Source: Streptomyces spiralis | Lineage (GTDB): Bacteria > Actinomycetota > Actinomycetes > Streptomycetales > Streptomycetaceae | Direction of reading: 5' to 3' | NCBI RefSeq assembly: GCF_014654675.1 | Contig: NZ_BNBC01000015.1 | Coordinates: forward strand, 1-59,209 | DNA length: 59,209 nucleotides | Shown here: positions 8,170-16,890 of the stretch, one piece after another | How positions within the stretch are numbered: position 1 is the first letter of the stretch | Layout: each line of letters begins with the position of its first letter | Notes under the pieces: model-generated | Database searches by the model: none | What the model was told of the DNA's origin: nothing | The model's input: the letters and a program-made list of their open reading frames with translations, nothing else | Position numbers and translations under genes: made by a program

Positions 8170-9435
8170 GTGGTCGACGCGGATCAGACATTCGTCATCG
8201 TCGGAGGGGGTCTGGCCGGCGCCAAGGCGGCCGAGACCCTCCGCGCGGAGGGCTTCAGCGGCCGCGTCATCCTCATCTGTGACGAGCGCGACCACCCCTA
8301 CGAGCGCCCACCCCTGTCCAAGGGCTACCTGCTGGGCAAGGAGGAACGCGACACGGTCTTCGTGCACGAACCGGCGTGGTACGCGCAGAACGACATCGAG
8401 CTGCACCTCGGCCAGACGGTCGACGCCATCGACCGCGCCGCCAAGACCGTCCACTTCGGCGACGACGGCACCTACGTCCGCTACGACAAGCTGCTGCTGG
8501 CCACCGGCGCCGAGCCGCGCCGCCTGGACATCCCCGGCACCGGCCTCGCCGGCGTCCACCACCTGCGCCGCCTCGCCCACGCCGAGCGGCTCAAGGGCGT
8601 CCTGACCCACCTCGGCCGGGACAACGGCCACATCGTGATCGCCGGCGCCGGCTGGATCGGCCTGGAGGTCGCGGCGGCGGCCCGCGAGTACGGCGCGGAG
8701 GTCACCGTCGTCGAACCGTCCGCCACCCCGCTGCACCACGTCCTCGGCCCCGAGCTCGGTCAGATCTTCACCGAGCTGCACCGCGCGCACGGCGTCCGCT
8801 TCCACTTCGGTGCCGTGCTGACCGAGATCGTCGGCCAGGACGGCATGGTGCTGGCCGCCCGCACCGACGACGGCGAGGAGCACCCCTGCCACGACGTGCT
8901 CGCCGCGATCGGCGCCGCGCCGCGCGTCGCCCTCGCCGAGGCGGCGGGCCTGGAGCTGGCCGACCGCGCCCACGGCGGCGGCATCGCGGTCGACGAGCGG
9001 CTGCGCACCTCCGACCCGGACATCTACGCCGCCGGTGACGCGGCCTCCTTCCCGCACCCCCTGTTCGACACCCGGCTGCGCGTGGAGCACTGGGCCAACG
9101 CACTCAACGGCGGCCCGGCCGCCGCCCGCGCCATGCTCGGCCAGGACGTCACCTACGACCGCGTGCCCTACTTCTTCTCCGACCAGTACGACCTCGGGAT
9201 GGAGTACAGCGGCTGGGCGCCGCCGGGGTCGTACGACCAGGTGGTGATCCGGGGCGACGCCGGAAAGCGGGAGTTCATCGCGTTCTGGGTGAAGGAGGGC
9301 CGGGTGCTGGCCGGGATGAACGTCAACGTGTGGGACGTCACAGAGCCGATCCAGCATCTGATCCGTACCAGGGCACACGTGGACACGGAGGCCCTGGCGG
9401 ACCCGCGTGTGCCGCTGGACACCATCGCGTCGTAG
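8170..9435 (+). CDS. FAD-dependent NAD(P)H:ferredoxin reductase-type oxidoreductase
   Basis: A 421-aa pyridine-nucleotide disulfide-family flavoprotein. FVIVGGGLAGAKAAETLR (residues 7-24) is the FAD-binding GxGxxG motif, IVIAGAGWIGLEVAAAA the NAD(P)H Rossmann motif, and DIYAAGDAASFPH the second FAD contact. The C-terminus is a Reductase_C domain, as in rhodocoxin, putidaredoxin and BphA4-type reductases that pass electrons to a ferredoxin serving a P450 or dioxygenase. No ferredoxin or oxygenase is adjacent, so the partner is unknown. The GTG start at 8170 follows a strong GAGGAGG. It precedes dnaG by 114 bases on the same strand. Confidence 0.88.
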   Translation: MVDADQTFVIVGGGLAGAKAAETLRAEGFSGRVILICDERDHPYERPPLSKGYLLGKEERDTVFVHEPAWYAQNDIELHLGQTVDAIDRAAKTVHFGDDGTYVRYDKLLLATGAEPRRLDIPGTGLAGVHHLRRLAHAERLKGVLTHLGRDNGHIVIAGAGWIGLEVAAAAREYGAEVTVVEPSATPLHHVLGPELGQIFTELHRAHGVRFHFGAVLTEIVGQDGMVLAARTDDGEEHPCHDVLAAIGAAPRVALAEAAGLELADRAHGGGIAVDERLRTSDPDIYAAGDAASFPHPLFDTRLRVEHWANALNGGPAAARAMLGQDVTYDRVPYFFSDQYDLGMEYSGWAPPGSYDQVVIRGDAGKREFIAFWVKEGRVLAGMNVNVWDVTEPIQHLIRTRAHVDTEALADPRVPLDTIAS

Positions 9436-9537
9436 CAGAGCGGCACTGTCGTAGGGCCCCCGTGCTGCAATTCCCGGGGGTCGACCCCCTGACCCCCGGC
9501 CGGGGCAGCTCGCCCCAGGAGTGTCGGTCCGGCCCCG

Positions 9538-9543
9538 TAGAAT
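9538..9543 (+). promoter_or_regulatory. Candidate -10 element for a leaderless dnaG transcript
   Basis: TAGAAT lies 6 bases before the GTG start of dnaG, and no ribosome-binding site is present. That spacing would place transcription initiation at the start codon itself, as in many leaderless Streptomyces mRNAs. A convincing -35 is not seen at 17-18 bases. Confidence 0.4.
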
Positions 9544-9549
9544 TCACGC

Positions 9550-11469
9550 GTGGCAGGACGGATCAACGACGAGGACGTGAAGGCGGTACGGGACGCGGTC
9601 CCGATCGACGCCGTGGTGTCCGAGTACCTCCAGCTGCGCAACGCGGGCGGAGGCAACCTCAAGGGTCTCTGCCCCTTCCACGACGAGAAGTCGCCGTCCT
9701 TCCAGGTCAGTCCGAGCAAGGGACTCTTCCACTGCTTCGGCTGCCAGGAGGGCGGCGACACCATCACCTTCGTGATGAAGGTCGACCACCTGTCCTTCTC
9801 GGAGGCGGTCGAGCGGCTGGCCGCCCAGGCCGGCATCACCCTGCGCTACGAGGAGGGCGGGTACAACCCCGCCCACCAGCGCGGCGAGCGCATCCGCCTG
9901 GTCGAGGCCCACAAGCTGGCCGCCGACTTCTACGCCGAGCAGCTCGCCGGCTCCGCCGAGGCCGAGACCGGCCGGGTCTTCCTGGCCGAGCGCGGCTTCG
10001 ACCAGGCCGCCGCCGTCCACTTCGGCGTCGGCTACAGCCCCCAGGGCTGGGACCACCTCACCCGCTTCCTGCGCGGCAAGGGCTTCTCCGACAAGGAGCT
10101 GATCCTCTCCGGCCTGGCCCAGGAGGGCCGCCGCGGCCCCATCGACCGCTTCCGCGGCCGGCTGATGTGGCCCATCCGGGACATCGGCGGCGAGGTCGTC
10201 GGCTTCGGCGCCCGCAAGCTCTACGAGGCGGACAACGGCCCCAAGTACCTCAACACCCCCGATACGCCGATCTACAAGAAGTCCCAGGTCCTGTACGGCA
10301 TCGACCTGGCGAAGAAGGAGATCGCGAAGACCTCCCGCGCGGTCGTCGTCGAGGGCTACACCGACGTCATGGCCTGCCATCTCGCCGGAGTGACGACCGC
10401 CATCGCCACCTGTGGCACCGCCTTCGGCGGCGAGCACATCAAGATCCTGCGCCGGCTGCTGATGGACAACGGCTCGGCCCGCGTGATCTTCACCTTCGAC
10501 GGCGACGCGGCCGGCCAGAAGGCGGCCCTGCGCGCCTTCGAGGACGACCAGAAGTTCGCCGCCGAGACCTACATCGCCATCGCGCCCGACGGCATGGACC
10601 CCTGCGAGCTGCGCCTGGCCAAGGGCGACGAGGCGGTGGCGGACCTCGTCGAACCGCGCACGCCGCTCTTCGAGTTCGCGCTGCGCCAGATCGTGGCCCG
10701 CTACGACCTGAACACGCCGGCCGGCCGCGCCGCCGCCCTGGACGAGGCCGCGCCGGTCGTCGCCCGGATCAAGAACAGCGGCGCCCAGCACGAGGTGGCC
10801 GTCCAGCTCGCCGGTCTGCTCGGCATCCTGGACACGCAGTTCGTGGTCCGGCGGGTGGCCCAGCTGGCCCGCTGGGCCCGGGAGCGCGGCGGCCGCGGCC
10901 CGGCGCCGGAGCGGCAGCAGCGGGGACCGCAGCAGCCGTACGCCGCCGCGCCCGCCCACCCCACCGCCGCCCGCGGCCCGGCGCTCAACCTCCGCAACCC
11001 CGTCTACGCCACCGAACGGGAGCTGCTGAAGCTGGCGTTGCAGCGCCCCGAACTGGTCTCCCCGGCCTTCGACGCCTACGGCGTGGACGAGTTCACCGCC
11101 CCGCCGTACGCGGCCGTACGGCAGACGATCCTGGACGCGGGCGGCGCGGAGTACGGCGTCGCCGACCCGCAGGAGTACCTGGTCCGCGTCCGCGACGCCG
11201 CCCCCGACGACACGGTCCGCGCGATGGTCACGGAACTCGCGGTCGAGGCCATCCTGCTCCGCCGGGAGGTCGACGAGGCCTACGTCGGCGCCCAGCTGGT
11301 CACCGTCCGCCGCCGCGCGGTCGAACGCCGCATCCGCGACCTCCAGAGCACGGTCGCCCGCCTCGGCAACGGCGGCGACCCGGCCCAGCTGGCCGCGGTA
11401 CAGAACGAGCTGTGGGTGCTCCAGCAGTACGACCAGGCACTGCGGGAGCGGGGCGCGGCGGCGTTGTGA
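9550..11469 (+). CDS. dnaG: DNA primase
   Basis: A 639-aa primase that makes RNA primers at the replication fork. The order is an N-terminal CHC2 zinc ribbon (CPFHDEKSPSFQVSP … FHCFGCQEGGD, about residues 40-62), the primase core, a Toprim domain (VVVEGYTDVMACHLAG and the acidic FTFDGDAAGQKAA) and the C-terminal DnaB-helicase-binding region after a Pro/Gln-rich linker. Length and architecture match actinobacterial DnaG. The GTG start at 9550 gives the expected N-terminus (VAGRINDEDVKAVRDAV) and lacks a Shine-Dalgarno sequence. The gene ends two bases from a small opposing ORF and is followed by hrdA. Confidence 0.97.
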   Translation: MAGRINDEDVKAVRDAVPIDAVVSEYLQLRNAGGGNLKGLCPFHDEKSPSFQVSPSKGLFHCFGCQEGGDTITFVMKVDHLSFSEAVERLAAQAGITLRYEEGGYNPAHQRGERIRLVEAHKLAADFYAEQLAGSAEAETGRVFLAERGFDQAAAVHFGVGYSPQGWDHLTRFLRGKGFSDKELILSGLAQEGRRGPIDRFRGRLMWPIRDIGGEVVGFGARKLYEADNGPKYLNTPDTPIYKKSQVLYGIDLAKKEIAKTSRAVVVEGYTDVMACHLAGVTTAIATCGTAFGGEHIKILRRLLMDNGSARVIFTFDGDAAGQKAALRAFEDDQKFAAETYIAIAPDGMDPCELRLAKGDEAVADLVEPRTPLFEFALRQIVARYDLNTPAGRAAALDEAAPVVARIKNSGAQHEVAVQLAGLLGILDTQFVVRRVAQLARWARERGGRGPAPERQQRGPQQPYAAAPAHPTAARGPALNLRNPVYATERELLKLALQRPELVSPAFDAYGVDEFTAPPYAAVRQTILDAGGAEYGVADPQEYLVRVRDAAPDDTVRAMVTELAVEAILLRREVDEAYVGAQLVTVRRRAVERRIRDLQSTVARLGNGGDPAQLAAVQNELWVLQQYDQALRERGAAAL

Positions 11470-11470
11470 A

Positions 11471-11689
11471 TCACTTCGGTGACGGCGCCTTGATTCCGAA
11501 GTGGTCGATGATCGCGTCCTGGGTGGCGATGACGGAGGACAGCAGCTTCCTCTGATCCGCCGGCCGCTCCAGCAACGAGCGCAGCGGCTGCGCGTCTGAG
11601 TGAAACGACCTGAGTAACCGGCCGGTCACGGACCGGACGCAAAAAGTCACCGCACGCCCCTCGTGGCGGCGATGTGTCGTACCCCACAC
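11471..11689 (-). CDS. Possible small protein convergent with dnaG (unrecognised)
   Basis: A 72-codon minus-strand ORF whose stop lies two bases from the dnaG stop. Its last 40 codons use typical Streptomyces codons and read as a plausible helical tail (LLERPADQRKLLSS, then VIATQDAIIDHFGIK). The upstream half is poor in composition and includes a rare TTA codon. It could be a genuine short gene starting further in, or the surviving 3' end of a decayed gene. I do not recognise a family. The GTG at 11689 is the longest possible start. Confidence 0.3.
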   Translation of the reverse strand: MWGTTHRRHEGRAVTFCVRSVTGRLLRSFHSDAQPLRSLLERPADQRKLLSSVIATQDAIIDHFGIKAPSPK

Positions 11690-11859
11690 TGGGTCCGGTG
11701 CCTGAGTCCTCGGAGCGCGGCCGATCCGTCCCCCACGGGTCCTACATCCCCGCGGTTCCGCTCATCGCGTACGGGACGGACAGCGGCGAGGCCGCCGACT
11801 CCGCCCCCCGAGTACCGCTGCCGCACAGTTCAGCAGCGATCATCCTGGAGGTCGCCCCC
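11474..11859. other. Gap between dnaG and hrdA
   Basis: About 390 bases. The left part holds the possible small minus-strand ORF. The right part reads in frame into hrdA from 11674, but without a ribosome site or recognisable domain, and is more likely 5' leader and promoter of hrdA. No repeat or hairpin stands out. Confidence 0.5.
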
Positions 11860-12984
11860 GTGCAGACCCAGACCCTCACCCAGACCGACATCCCCACCGA
11901 TGTCCCCCCCGACCTCGTCATCGGGGCGGCCGTGCCCCCGCAGGACCGGGTCGCGCACCACCCCGAGGCGGAGCCGGCGCCGCCCGGGCCGGAGGAACCC
12001 CCGGCCGGCGCGCTGGAGAGCGACGCGCCCGAACCCGTCGAACCGGCCGCACCCGCCCGCCCCGAGACCGGCGGGCCCTCCTCCGACCTGTTCCGGCAGT
12101 ACCTGCGCGAGATCGGGCGGATTCCGCTGCTCACCGCCGCCGAGGAGGTGGAGCTGGCCCGGCGGGTCGAGGCCGGGCTGTTCGCCGAGGAGAAGCTGAG
12201 CAGCACCCCGGACCTGGACAGCCGTCTCGCCGGCGATCTGGACCGGCTGGTCGTCATGGGGCGGGTGGCCAAGCGCCGGCTCATCGAGGCCAACCTGCGG
12301 CTCGTGGTGTCCGTGGCGAAGCGGTACGTCGGCCGCGGGCTCACCATGCTGGACCTCGTGCAGGAGGGGAACCTGGGGCTGATCCGGGCCGTGGAGAAGT
12401 TCGACTACGCCCGCGGCTACAAGTTCTCCACCTACGCCACCTGGTGGATCCGCCAGGCCATGTCCCGGGCCCTGGCGGACCAGGCCCGCACCATCCGCGT
12501 GCCCGTGCACGTCGTGGAGCTCATCAACCGGGTCGTGCGCGTCCAGCGGCGGATGCTCCAGGAGCGCGGCTACGAACCGACCCCCGAGGAGGTCGCCGCC
12601 CAGCTCGAACTGCCGCCCGAGCGGGTCGGCGAGGTGCTGCGGCTGGCCCAGGAACCCGTCTCGCTGCACGCCCCGGTCGGCGAGGAGGAGGACGTCGCCC
12701 TCGGCGACCTGATCGAGGACGGCGACGCCGCGTCCCCCGTGGAGTCGGCGGCGTTCCTGCTGCTGCGCGAGCACCTGGAGGCCGTGCTGTCGACACTGGG
12801 GGAGCGGGAGCGGAAGGTCGTCCAGCTCCGGTACGGGCTCGTGGACGGCCGGCCCCGCACCCTGGAGGAGATAGGGCGCATCTTCGGTGTGACCCGCGAG
12901 CGGATCCGGCAGATAGAGTCCAAGACCCTCAACAAGCTCCGCGACCACGCCTTCGCCGACCAGCTGCGCGGCTACCTCGACTGA
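11860..12984 (+). CDS. hrdA: RNA polymerase group 2 sigma factor HrdA
   Basis: A 374-aa sigma-70 family protein, non-essential group 2 type. A Pro/Glu-rich N-terminus is followed by region 1.2 (DLFRQYLREIGRIPLLTA), region 2 (RLIEANLRLVVSVAKRYVGRGL, DLVQEGNLGLIRAVEKFDY and YATWWIRQAMSRALAD for -10 recognition and melting), region 3 and region 4 (VTRERIRQIESKTLNKLR for -35 recognition). Region 1.1 of the primary sigma factor is absent. The GTG at 11860 is chosen because GGAGG lies 8 bases upstream; an in-frame extension to 11674 is possible. The dnaG-hrdA neighbourhood matches S. coelicolor as I recall it. The regulon of HrdA is poorly defined. Confidence 0.92.
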   Translation: MQTQTLTQTDIPTDVPPDLVIGAAVPPQDRVAHHPEAEPAPPGPEEPPAGALESDAPEPVEPAAPARPETGGPSSDLFRQYLREIGRIPLLTAAEEVELARRVEAGLFAEEKLSSTPDLDSRLAGDLDRLVVMGRVAKRRLIEANLRLVVSVAKRYVGRGLTMLDLVQEGNLGLIRAVEKFDYARGYKFSTYATWWIRQAMSRALADQARTIRVPVHVVELINRVVRVQRRMLQERGYEPTPEEVAAQLELPPERVGEVLRLAQEPVSLHAPVGEEEDVALGDLIEDGDAASPVESAAFLLLREHLEAVLSTLGERERKVVQLRYGLVDGRPRTLEEIGRIFGVTRERIRQIESKTLNKLRDHAFADQLRGYLD

Positions 12985-12987
12985 CGA

Positions 12988-13037
12988 GGGGCCGCTCACC
13001 CCGGGGTCGGCGTGATCGACCCGAAGCGAGCGGCCCC
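12988..13037. terminator. Bidirectional terminator between hrdA and the ABC exporter genes
   Basis: GGGGCCGCTC (12988-12997) pairs perfectly with GAGCGGCCCC (13028-13037), and further pairing is possible in the intervening 30 bases. It starts 3 bases after the hrdA stop and lies 20 bases beyond the converging ABC gene stop. Confidence 0.65.
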
Positions 13038-13056
13038 CGACACGTGACCCGGACGG

Positions 13057-14985
13057 TCAGTCGACCTCCGCCACCGCCTGCGCGAACTGCGCCTTGTACA
13101 GCCGCGCGTAGGCCCCGTCGGCGTCCAGCAGGTCGGTGTGCGAACCCTGTTCGACGATCGACCCGTTCTCCATGACCAGGATCGTGTCCGCGTCCCGGAT
13201 CGTCGACAGCCGGTGCGCGATGACGAACGACGTCCTGCCGTGCTGGAGTTTGGCCATCGCCTTCTGGATCAGCACCTCGGTACGGGTGTCGACCGAGCTC
13301 GTCGCCTCGTCCAGGACCAGGATGACCGGGTCGGACAGGAACGCCCGCGCGATGGTGATGAGCTGCTTCTCACCGGCGCTGACCCCGGAGCCCTCGTCGT
13401 CGATGACCGTGTCGTAGCCGTCGGGGAGGGTGCGGATGAAGCGGTCCGCGTGCGCGGCCCGCGCCGCCTCCTCGATCTCCCCGCGGGTGACCTCGCGGGA
13501 GGCACCGTAGGCGATGTTCTCCGCGATGGTGCCGCCGAACAGCCAGGTGTCCTGGAGCACCATGCCGATGCCGGAGCGCAGTTCGTCCCGGGACATCCGG
13601 GAGATGTCCACGCCGTCGAGCGTGATCCGCCCGCCGGTGACGTCGTAGAACCGCATCAGCAGGTTGACCAGCGTGGTCTTGCCCGCGCCGGTCGGGCCGA
13701 CGATCGCCACCGTGTGGCCCGGCTCCACCGTGAGCGACAGGTCCTCGATGAGCGGCTTGTCGGGGTCGTAGCGGAAGGAGACGTGCTCCAGCGCGACCCG
13801 CCCGCGCAGCTCCTCCGGCCGCACGCCCGGCACCGGGTCGGCCTCCTGCTCCTCGGCGTCCAGGAGTTCGAAGATCCGCTCGGCCGAGGCGACGCCGGAC
13901 TGCACCAGGTTCGCCATCGACGCGACCTGGGTCAGCGGCATCGAGAACTGCCGCGAGTACTGGATGAAGGCCTGCACGTCACCGATGGACAGCGAGCCCG
14001 AGGCGACCCTGAGACCGCCGACGACCGCCACCAGCACGTAGTTCAGGTTCGACACGCACATCATCAGCGGCTGCATGACGCCGCTGTTGAACTGCGCCTT
14101 GAACCCGGCCTCGTACAGCGCCTCGTTCTGCTCGGCGAACTGCTTCGCCGACTCCTCCTGCCGCCCGAACACCTTCACCAGCGAGTGCCCGGTGTACATC
14201 TCCTCGATGTGCGCGTTGAGCTTGCCGGTGGTGCGCCACTGCTGCACGAAGTGCGGCTGCGACCGCTTGCCCACCCGGGTGGCCACGACGAACGACAGCG
14301 GCACGGTCACCAGCGCGACCAGCGCCAGCAGCCAGGAGACGTAGTACATCATCACCAGCACGCCGATGATGGTCAGCACCGAGTTGATGAGCTGGCCCAT
14401 CGACTGCTGGAGCGTCTGCCCGATGTTGTCGATGTCGTTGGTGGCACGGGAGAGCACCTCGCCGCGCTGGCGCTTGTCGAAGTACGACAGCGGCAGCCGC
14501 GACAGCTTGCCCTGCACGTCCTCGCGCATGCGGAACATGGTCCGGTTCACCGCGCGGTTGACCAGCCGCGTCGCCACCGCCATCAGCAGGCCGGCGACCA
14601 GGAACGTGCCGAGCGCCAGCAGCAGGACCTCGCCGACGGCACCGAAGTCGATGCCCTTGCCGGGGGTGAAGTCCGTGCTCTTCAGCATGTCGGCGACCGA
14701 GCCCTGCCCGCGCTCGCGCATGGAGTGCAGGACCTGGTCCTTGGTCACGCCGGACGGCATCTGCCGTCCGATGATCCCGGCGAACACCAGGTCGGTGGCC
14801 CGGCCGAGGATCTTCGGCCCGATCACGCTGAGCCCGACGCTCAGGACCACGCACAGCACGAGCGTGACGATCGTCACCCGTTCGGGCCGGAAGTGGGAGA
14901 CGAGCCGCTTGCCCGACTTCTTGAAGTCCATCGAGCGGCTGTCGGGTCCGCCGCCGGCCATCATCCGACCCATGGGCCCGGCCAT
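13057..14985 (-). CDS. ABC exporter half-transporter, catalytically complete NBD
   Basis: A 642-aa fused permease/ATPase. An N-terminal ABC_membrane domain of six helices (first helix IVTLVLCVVLSVGLSVIGPKIL) precedes the nucleotide-binding domain. That domain has Walker A GPTGAGKTT, signature VSAGEKQ (a change from LSGGQ), Walker B VILVLDEATSSVD with catalytic glutamate, and switch histidine IAHRLST. An N-terminal Gly/Met/Lys-rich segment of about 30 residues is cytoplasmic. Its ATG overlaps the stop of the upstream ABC gene as TGATG, so the two are translated together. This and the upstream protein should form a heterodimeric exporter, probably for lipid, peptide or drug; the substrate is unknown. 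Confidence 0.92.
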   Translation of the reverse strand: MAGPMGRMMAGGGPDSRSMDFKKSGKRLVSHFRPERVTIVTLVLCVVLSVGLSVIGPKILGRATDLVFAGIIGRQMPSGVTKDQVLHSMRERGQGSVADMLKSTDFTPGKGIDFGAVGEVLLLALGTFLVAGLLMAVATRLVNRAVNRTMFRMREDVQGKLSRLPLSYFDKRQRGEVLSRATNDIDNIGQTLQQSMGQLINSVLTIIGVLVMMYYVSWLLALVALVTVPLSFVVATRVGKRSQPHFVQQWRTTGKLNAHIEEMYTGHSLVKVFGRQEESAKQFAEQNEALYEAGFKAQFNSGVMQPLMMCVSNLNYVLVAVVGGLRVASGSLSIGDVQAFIQYSRQFSMPLTQVASMANLVQSGVASAERIFELLDAEEQEADPVPGVRPEELRGRVALEHVSFRYDPDKPLIEDLSLTVEPGHTVAIVGPTGAGKTTLVNLLMRFYDVTGGRITLDGVDISRMSRDELRSGIGMVLQDTWLFGGTIAENIAYGASREVTRGEIEEAARAAHADRFIRTLPDGYDTVIDDEGSGVSAGEKQLITIARAFLSDPVILVLDEATSSVDTRTEVLIQKAMAKLQHGRTSFVIAHRLSTIRDADTILVMENGSIVEQGSHTDLLDADGAYARLYKAQFAQAVAEVD

Positions 14986-16718
14986 CAGGCAGCCTCCGCT
15001 TCCGTCAGCTGGGAGAGCACGATCTCCCGGTAGGTCTCGTTGTCCGCCATCAGTTCGTGGTGACGGCCGGTGCCGACGACGCGTCCCTCGTCCAGGACCA
15101 CGATCCGGTCGGCGTCGCGGATGGTCGACACCCGCTGGGCGACGATGACGACGGTCGCCTCGGCCGTCTCCCGCGACAGCGCCGCCCGCAGGGCCGCGTC
15201 GGTGGCGTAGTCGAGGGCGGAGAAGGAGTCGTCGAACAGGTAGATCTCGGGCCGCTGCACGAGCGTACGGGCGATGGCCAGGCGCTGGCGCTGACCACCC
15301 GAGACGTTGGTGCCGCCCTGCGCGATCGGCGCGTTCAGCCCGCCCTCCAGCTTCGAGACGAAGTCCTTGGCCTGCGCCACCTCCAGTGCGTGCCACAGCT
15401 CCTCGTCGGTGGCGTCCGGGTTGCCGTAGCGCAGGTTGGTGGCGACCGTGCCGGCGAACAGGTACGGCTTCTGCGGGACCATGCCCACCGTCTTCGCCAG
15501 CAGCTTCGCGTCCAGGGTCCGTACGTCCACGCCGTCGACGAGGACCTCGCCGTCGGTGGCGTCGGACAGGCGCGGCACCAGGCCCAGCAGGGTGGACTTG
15601 CCGCTGCCGGTGGAGCCGATGACGGCGGTCACCTCGCCGGGGCGGGCCACCAGGTCCACGGCCTTCAGCACGGGCTCCTCGGCGCCCGGGTAGCGGAAGC
15701 CGGCCTGACGGATCTCCAGATGCCCGTGCCGGCGCAGCTCGCGCACGGGCGCGAGCGGCGGCACGACGCTGGACTCGGTGCCCAGCACCTCCTGGATGCG
15801 CTCGGCACACACCTCGGCGCGCGGCACCATCATGAACATGAACGTGGCCATCATCACGGACATCACGATCTGCATCAGATAGGCCAGGAACGCGGTCAGG
15901 TCACCGATCTGCATGCCGCCGCTGTCGATGCGGTGCGCACCGAACCACACCACGGCGATGGACGACAGGTTCACCACCGTCATCACCATCGGGAACATCA
16001 GCGCCAGCAGCCGGCCGGTGGCCAGCGCCATGTCCGTCAGGTCCCCGTTGGCCTTGCCGAAGCGTTCCTTCTCGTACTCGTCGCGGACGAAGGCGCGGAT
16101 CACGCGGTTGCCGCTGATCTGCTCGCGCAGCACCCGGTTCACCGTGTCCAGGCGGGTCTGCATGGACCGGAACAGCGGGCGCAGCCGGCGCACGATCAGG
16201 GTCACGCAGATGCCCAGCACCGGTACCACGGCGACCAGGACGCCCGACAGGGGCACGTCCAGCCCGAGGGCCAGCACCACACCGCCCACGCACATGATGG
16301 GTGCCGACACCATCAGGGTGAACGTCATCAGGACCAGCGTCTGCACCTGCTGGACGTCGTTGGTCGTACGCGTGATGAGCGAGGGCGCACCGAAGTGCCC
16401 CACCTCACGCGCCGAGAACGACTGCACGCGGTCGAAGACGGACGCGCGCACGTCCCGGCCGAGCGCGGAGGCGGTCCGGGCGCCGTAGTACACGGCACCG
16501 ATGTTGCACACGACCTGCGCCAGCGAGATGCCGATCATCACGGCACCGAACGTCAGGATGTACCCCGTGTCACCCTTGACGACACCGTTGTCGATGATGT
16601 GGGCGTTCAGTGTGGGCAGGTAGAGGGTGGCGCAGGTCTGCAGGAACTGCAGCAGCACCAGTACGGCCAGGGGTTTCTTGTAGGGCCTGAGATAGGTCCG
16701 CAGAAGTCTTATGAGCAC
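14985..16718 (-). CDS. ABC exporter half-transporter with degenerate NBD
   Basis: A 577-aa permease/ATPase partner of the following gene. Six membrane helices precede an NBD with Walker A GSTGSGKST and an intact signature VSGGQRQR. Walker B reads IYLFDDSFSALD, with aspartate in place of the catalytic glutamate, and the H-loop reads VAQRVST, with glutamine in place of histidine. That combination marks the degenerate site partner of heterodimeric exporters such as TmrAB or LmrCD. The start is taken as GTG 16718 (VLIRLLRTYLRPYKK), which matches family N-termini; in-frame sequence continues to 16787 without family similarity. It is the first gene of a two-gene operon. Confidence 0.9.
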   Translation of the reverse strand: MLIRLLRTYLRPYKKPLAVLVLLQFLQTCATLYLPTLNAHIIDNGVVKGDTGYILTFGAVMIGISLAQVVCNIGAVYYGARTASALGRDVRASVFDRVQSFSAREVGHFGAPSLITRTTNDVQQVQTLVLMTFTLMVSAPIMCVGGVVLALGLDVPLSGVLVAVVPVLGICVTLIVRRLRPLFRSMQTRLDTVNRVLREQISGNRVIRAFVRDEYEKERFGKANGDLTDMALATGRLLALMFPMVMTVVNLSSIAVVWFGAHRIDSGGMQIGDLTAFLAYLMQIVMSVMMATFMFMMVPRAEVCAERIQEVLGTESSVVPPLAPVRELRRHGHLEIRQAGFRYPGAEEPVLKAVDLVARPGEVTAVIGSTGSGKSTLLGLVPRLSDATDGEVLVDGVDVRTLDAKLLAKTVGMVPQKPYLFAGTVATNLRYGNPDATDEELWHALEVAQAKDFVSKLEGGLNAPIAQGGTNVSGGQRQRLAIARTLVQRPEIYLFDDSFSALDYATDAALRAALSRETAEATVVIVAQRVSTIRDADRIVVLDEGRVVGTGRHHELMADNETYREIVLSQLTEAEAA

Positions 16719-16818
16719 GCTGGGTCTCTCGGAGTCGGCGGTCGGGGGCGGTCGATGTCCCCTGGCCCCTATCGTCGAACACTCCACCCGCGTTACCTCA
16801 ACTGATTAAGCCGATAGC

Positions 16819-16853
16819 GGTCCACCGACCGACGCGCCGTCAGCCGGTGGACC
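16819..16853 (-). terminator. Hairpin downstream of the FGGY kinase gene
   Basis: GGTCCACCG (16819-16827) pairs with CGGTGGACC (16845-16853). It lies 38-72 bases past the kinase stop on the minus strand and before the ABC operon promoter region, fitting a terminator. Confidence 0.55.
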
Positions 16854-16890
16854 TACTCCGTGCGGGTGGCGTAGGGGAATTCGAGGGGTA

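Noticed and set aside
6364..9378. Very long minus-strand open frame (about 1000 codons) across dgt and the FAD reductase gene
   Set aside because: It is the antisense of two clear enzymes. Its product is Gly/Val/Asp-rich without domains, a usual artefact of high-GC coding DNA.
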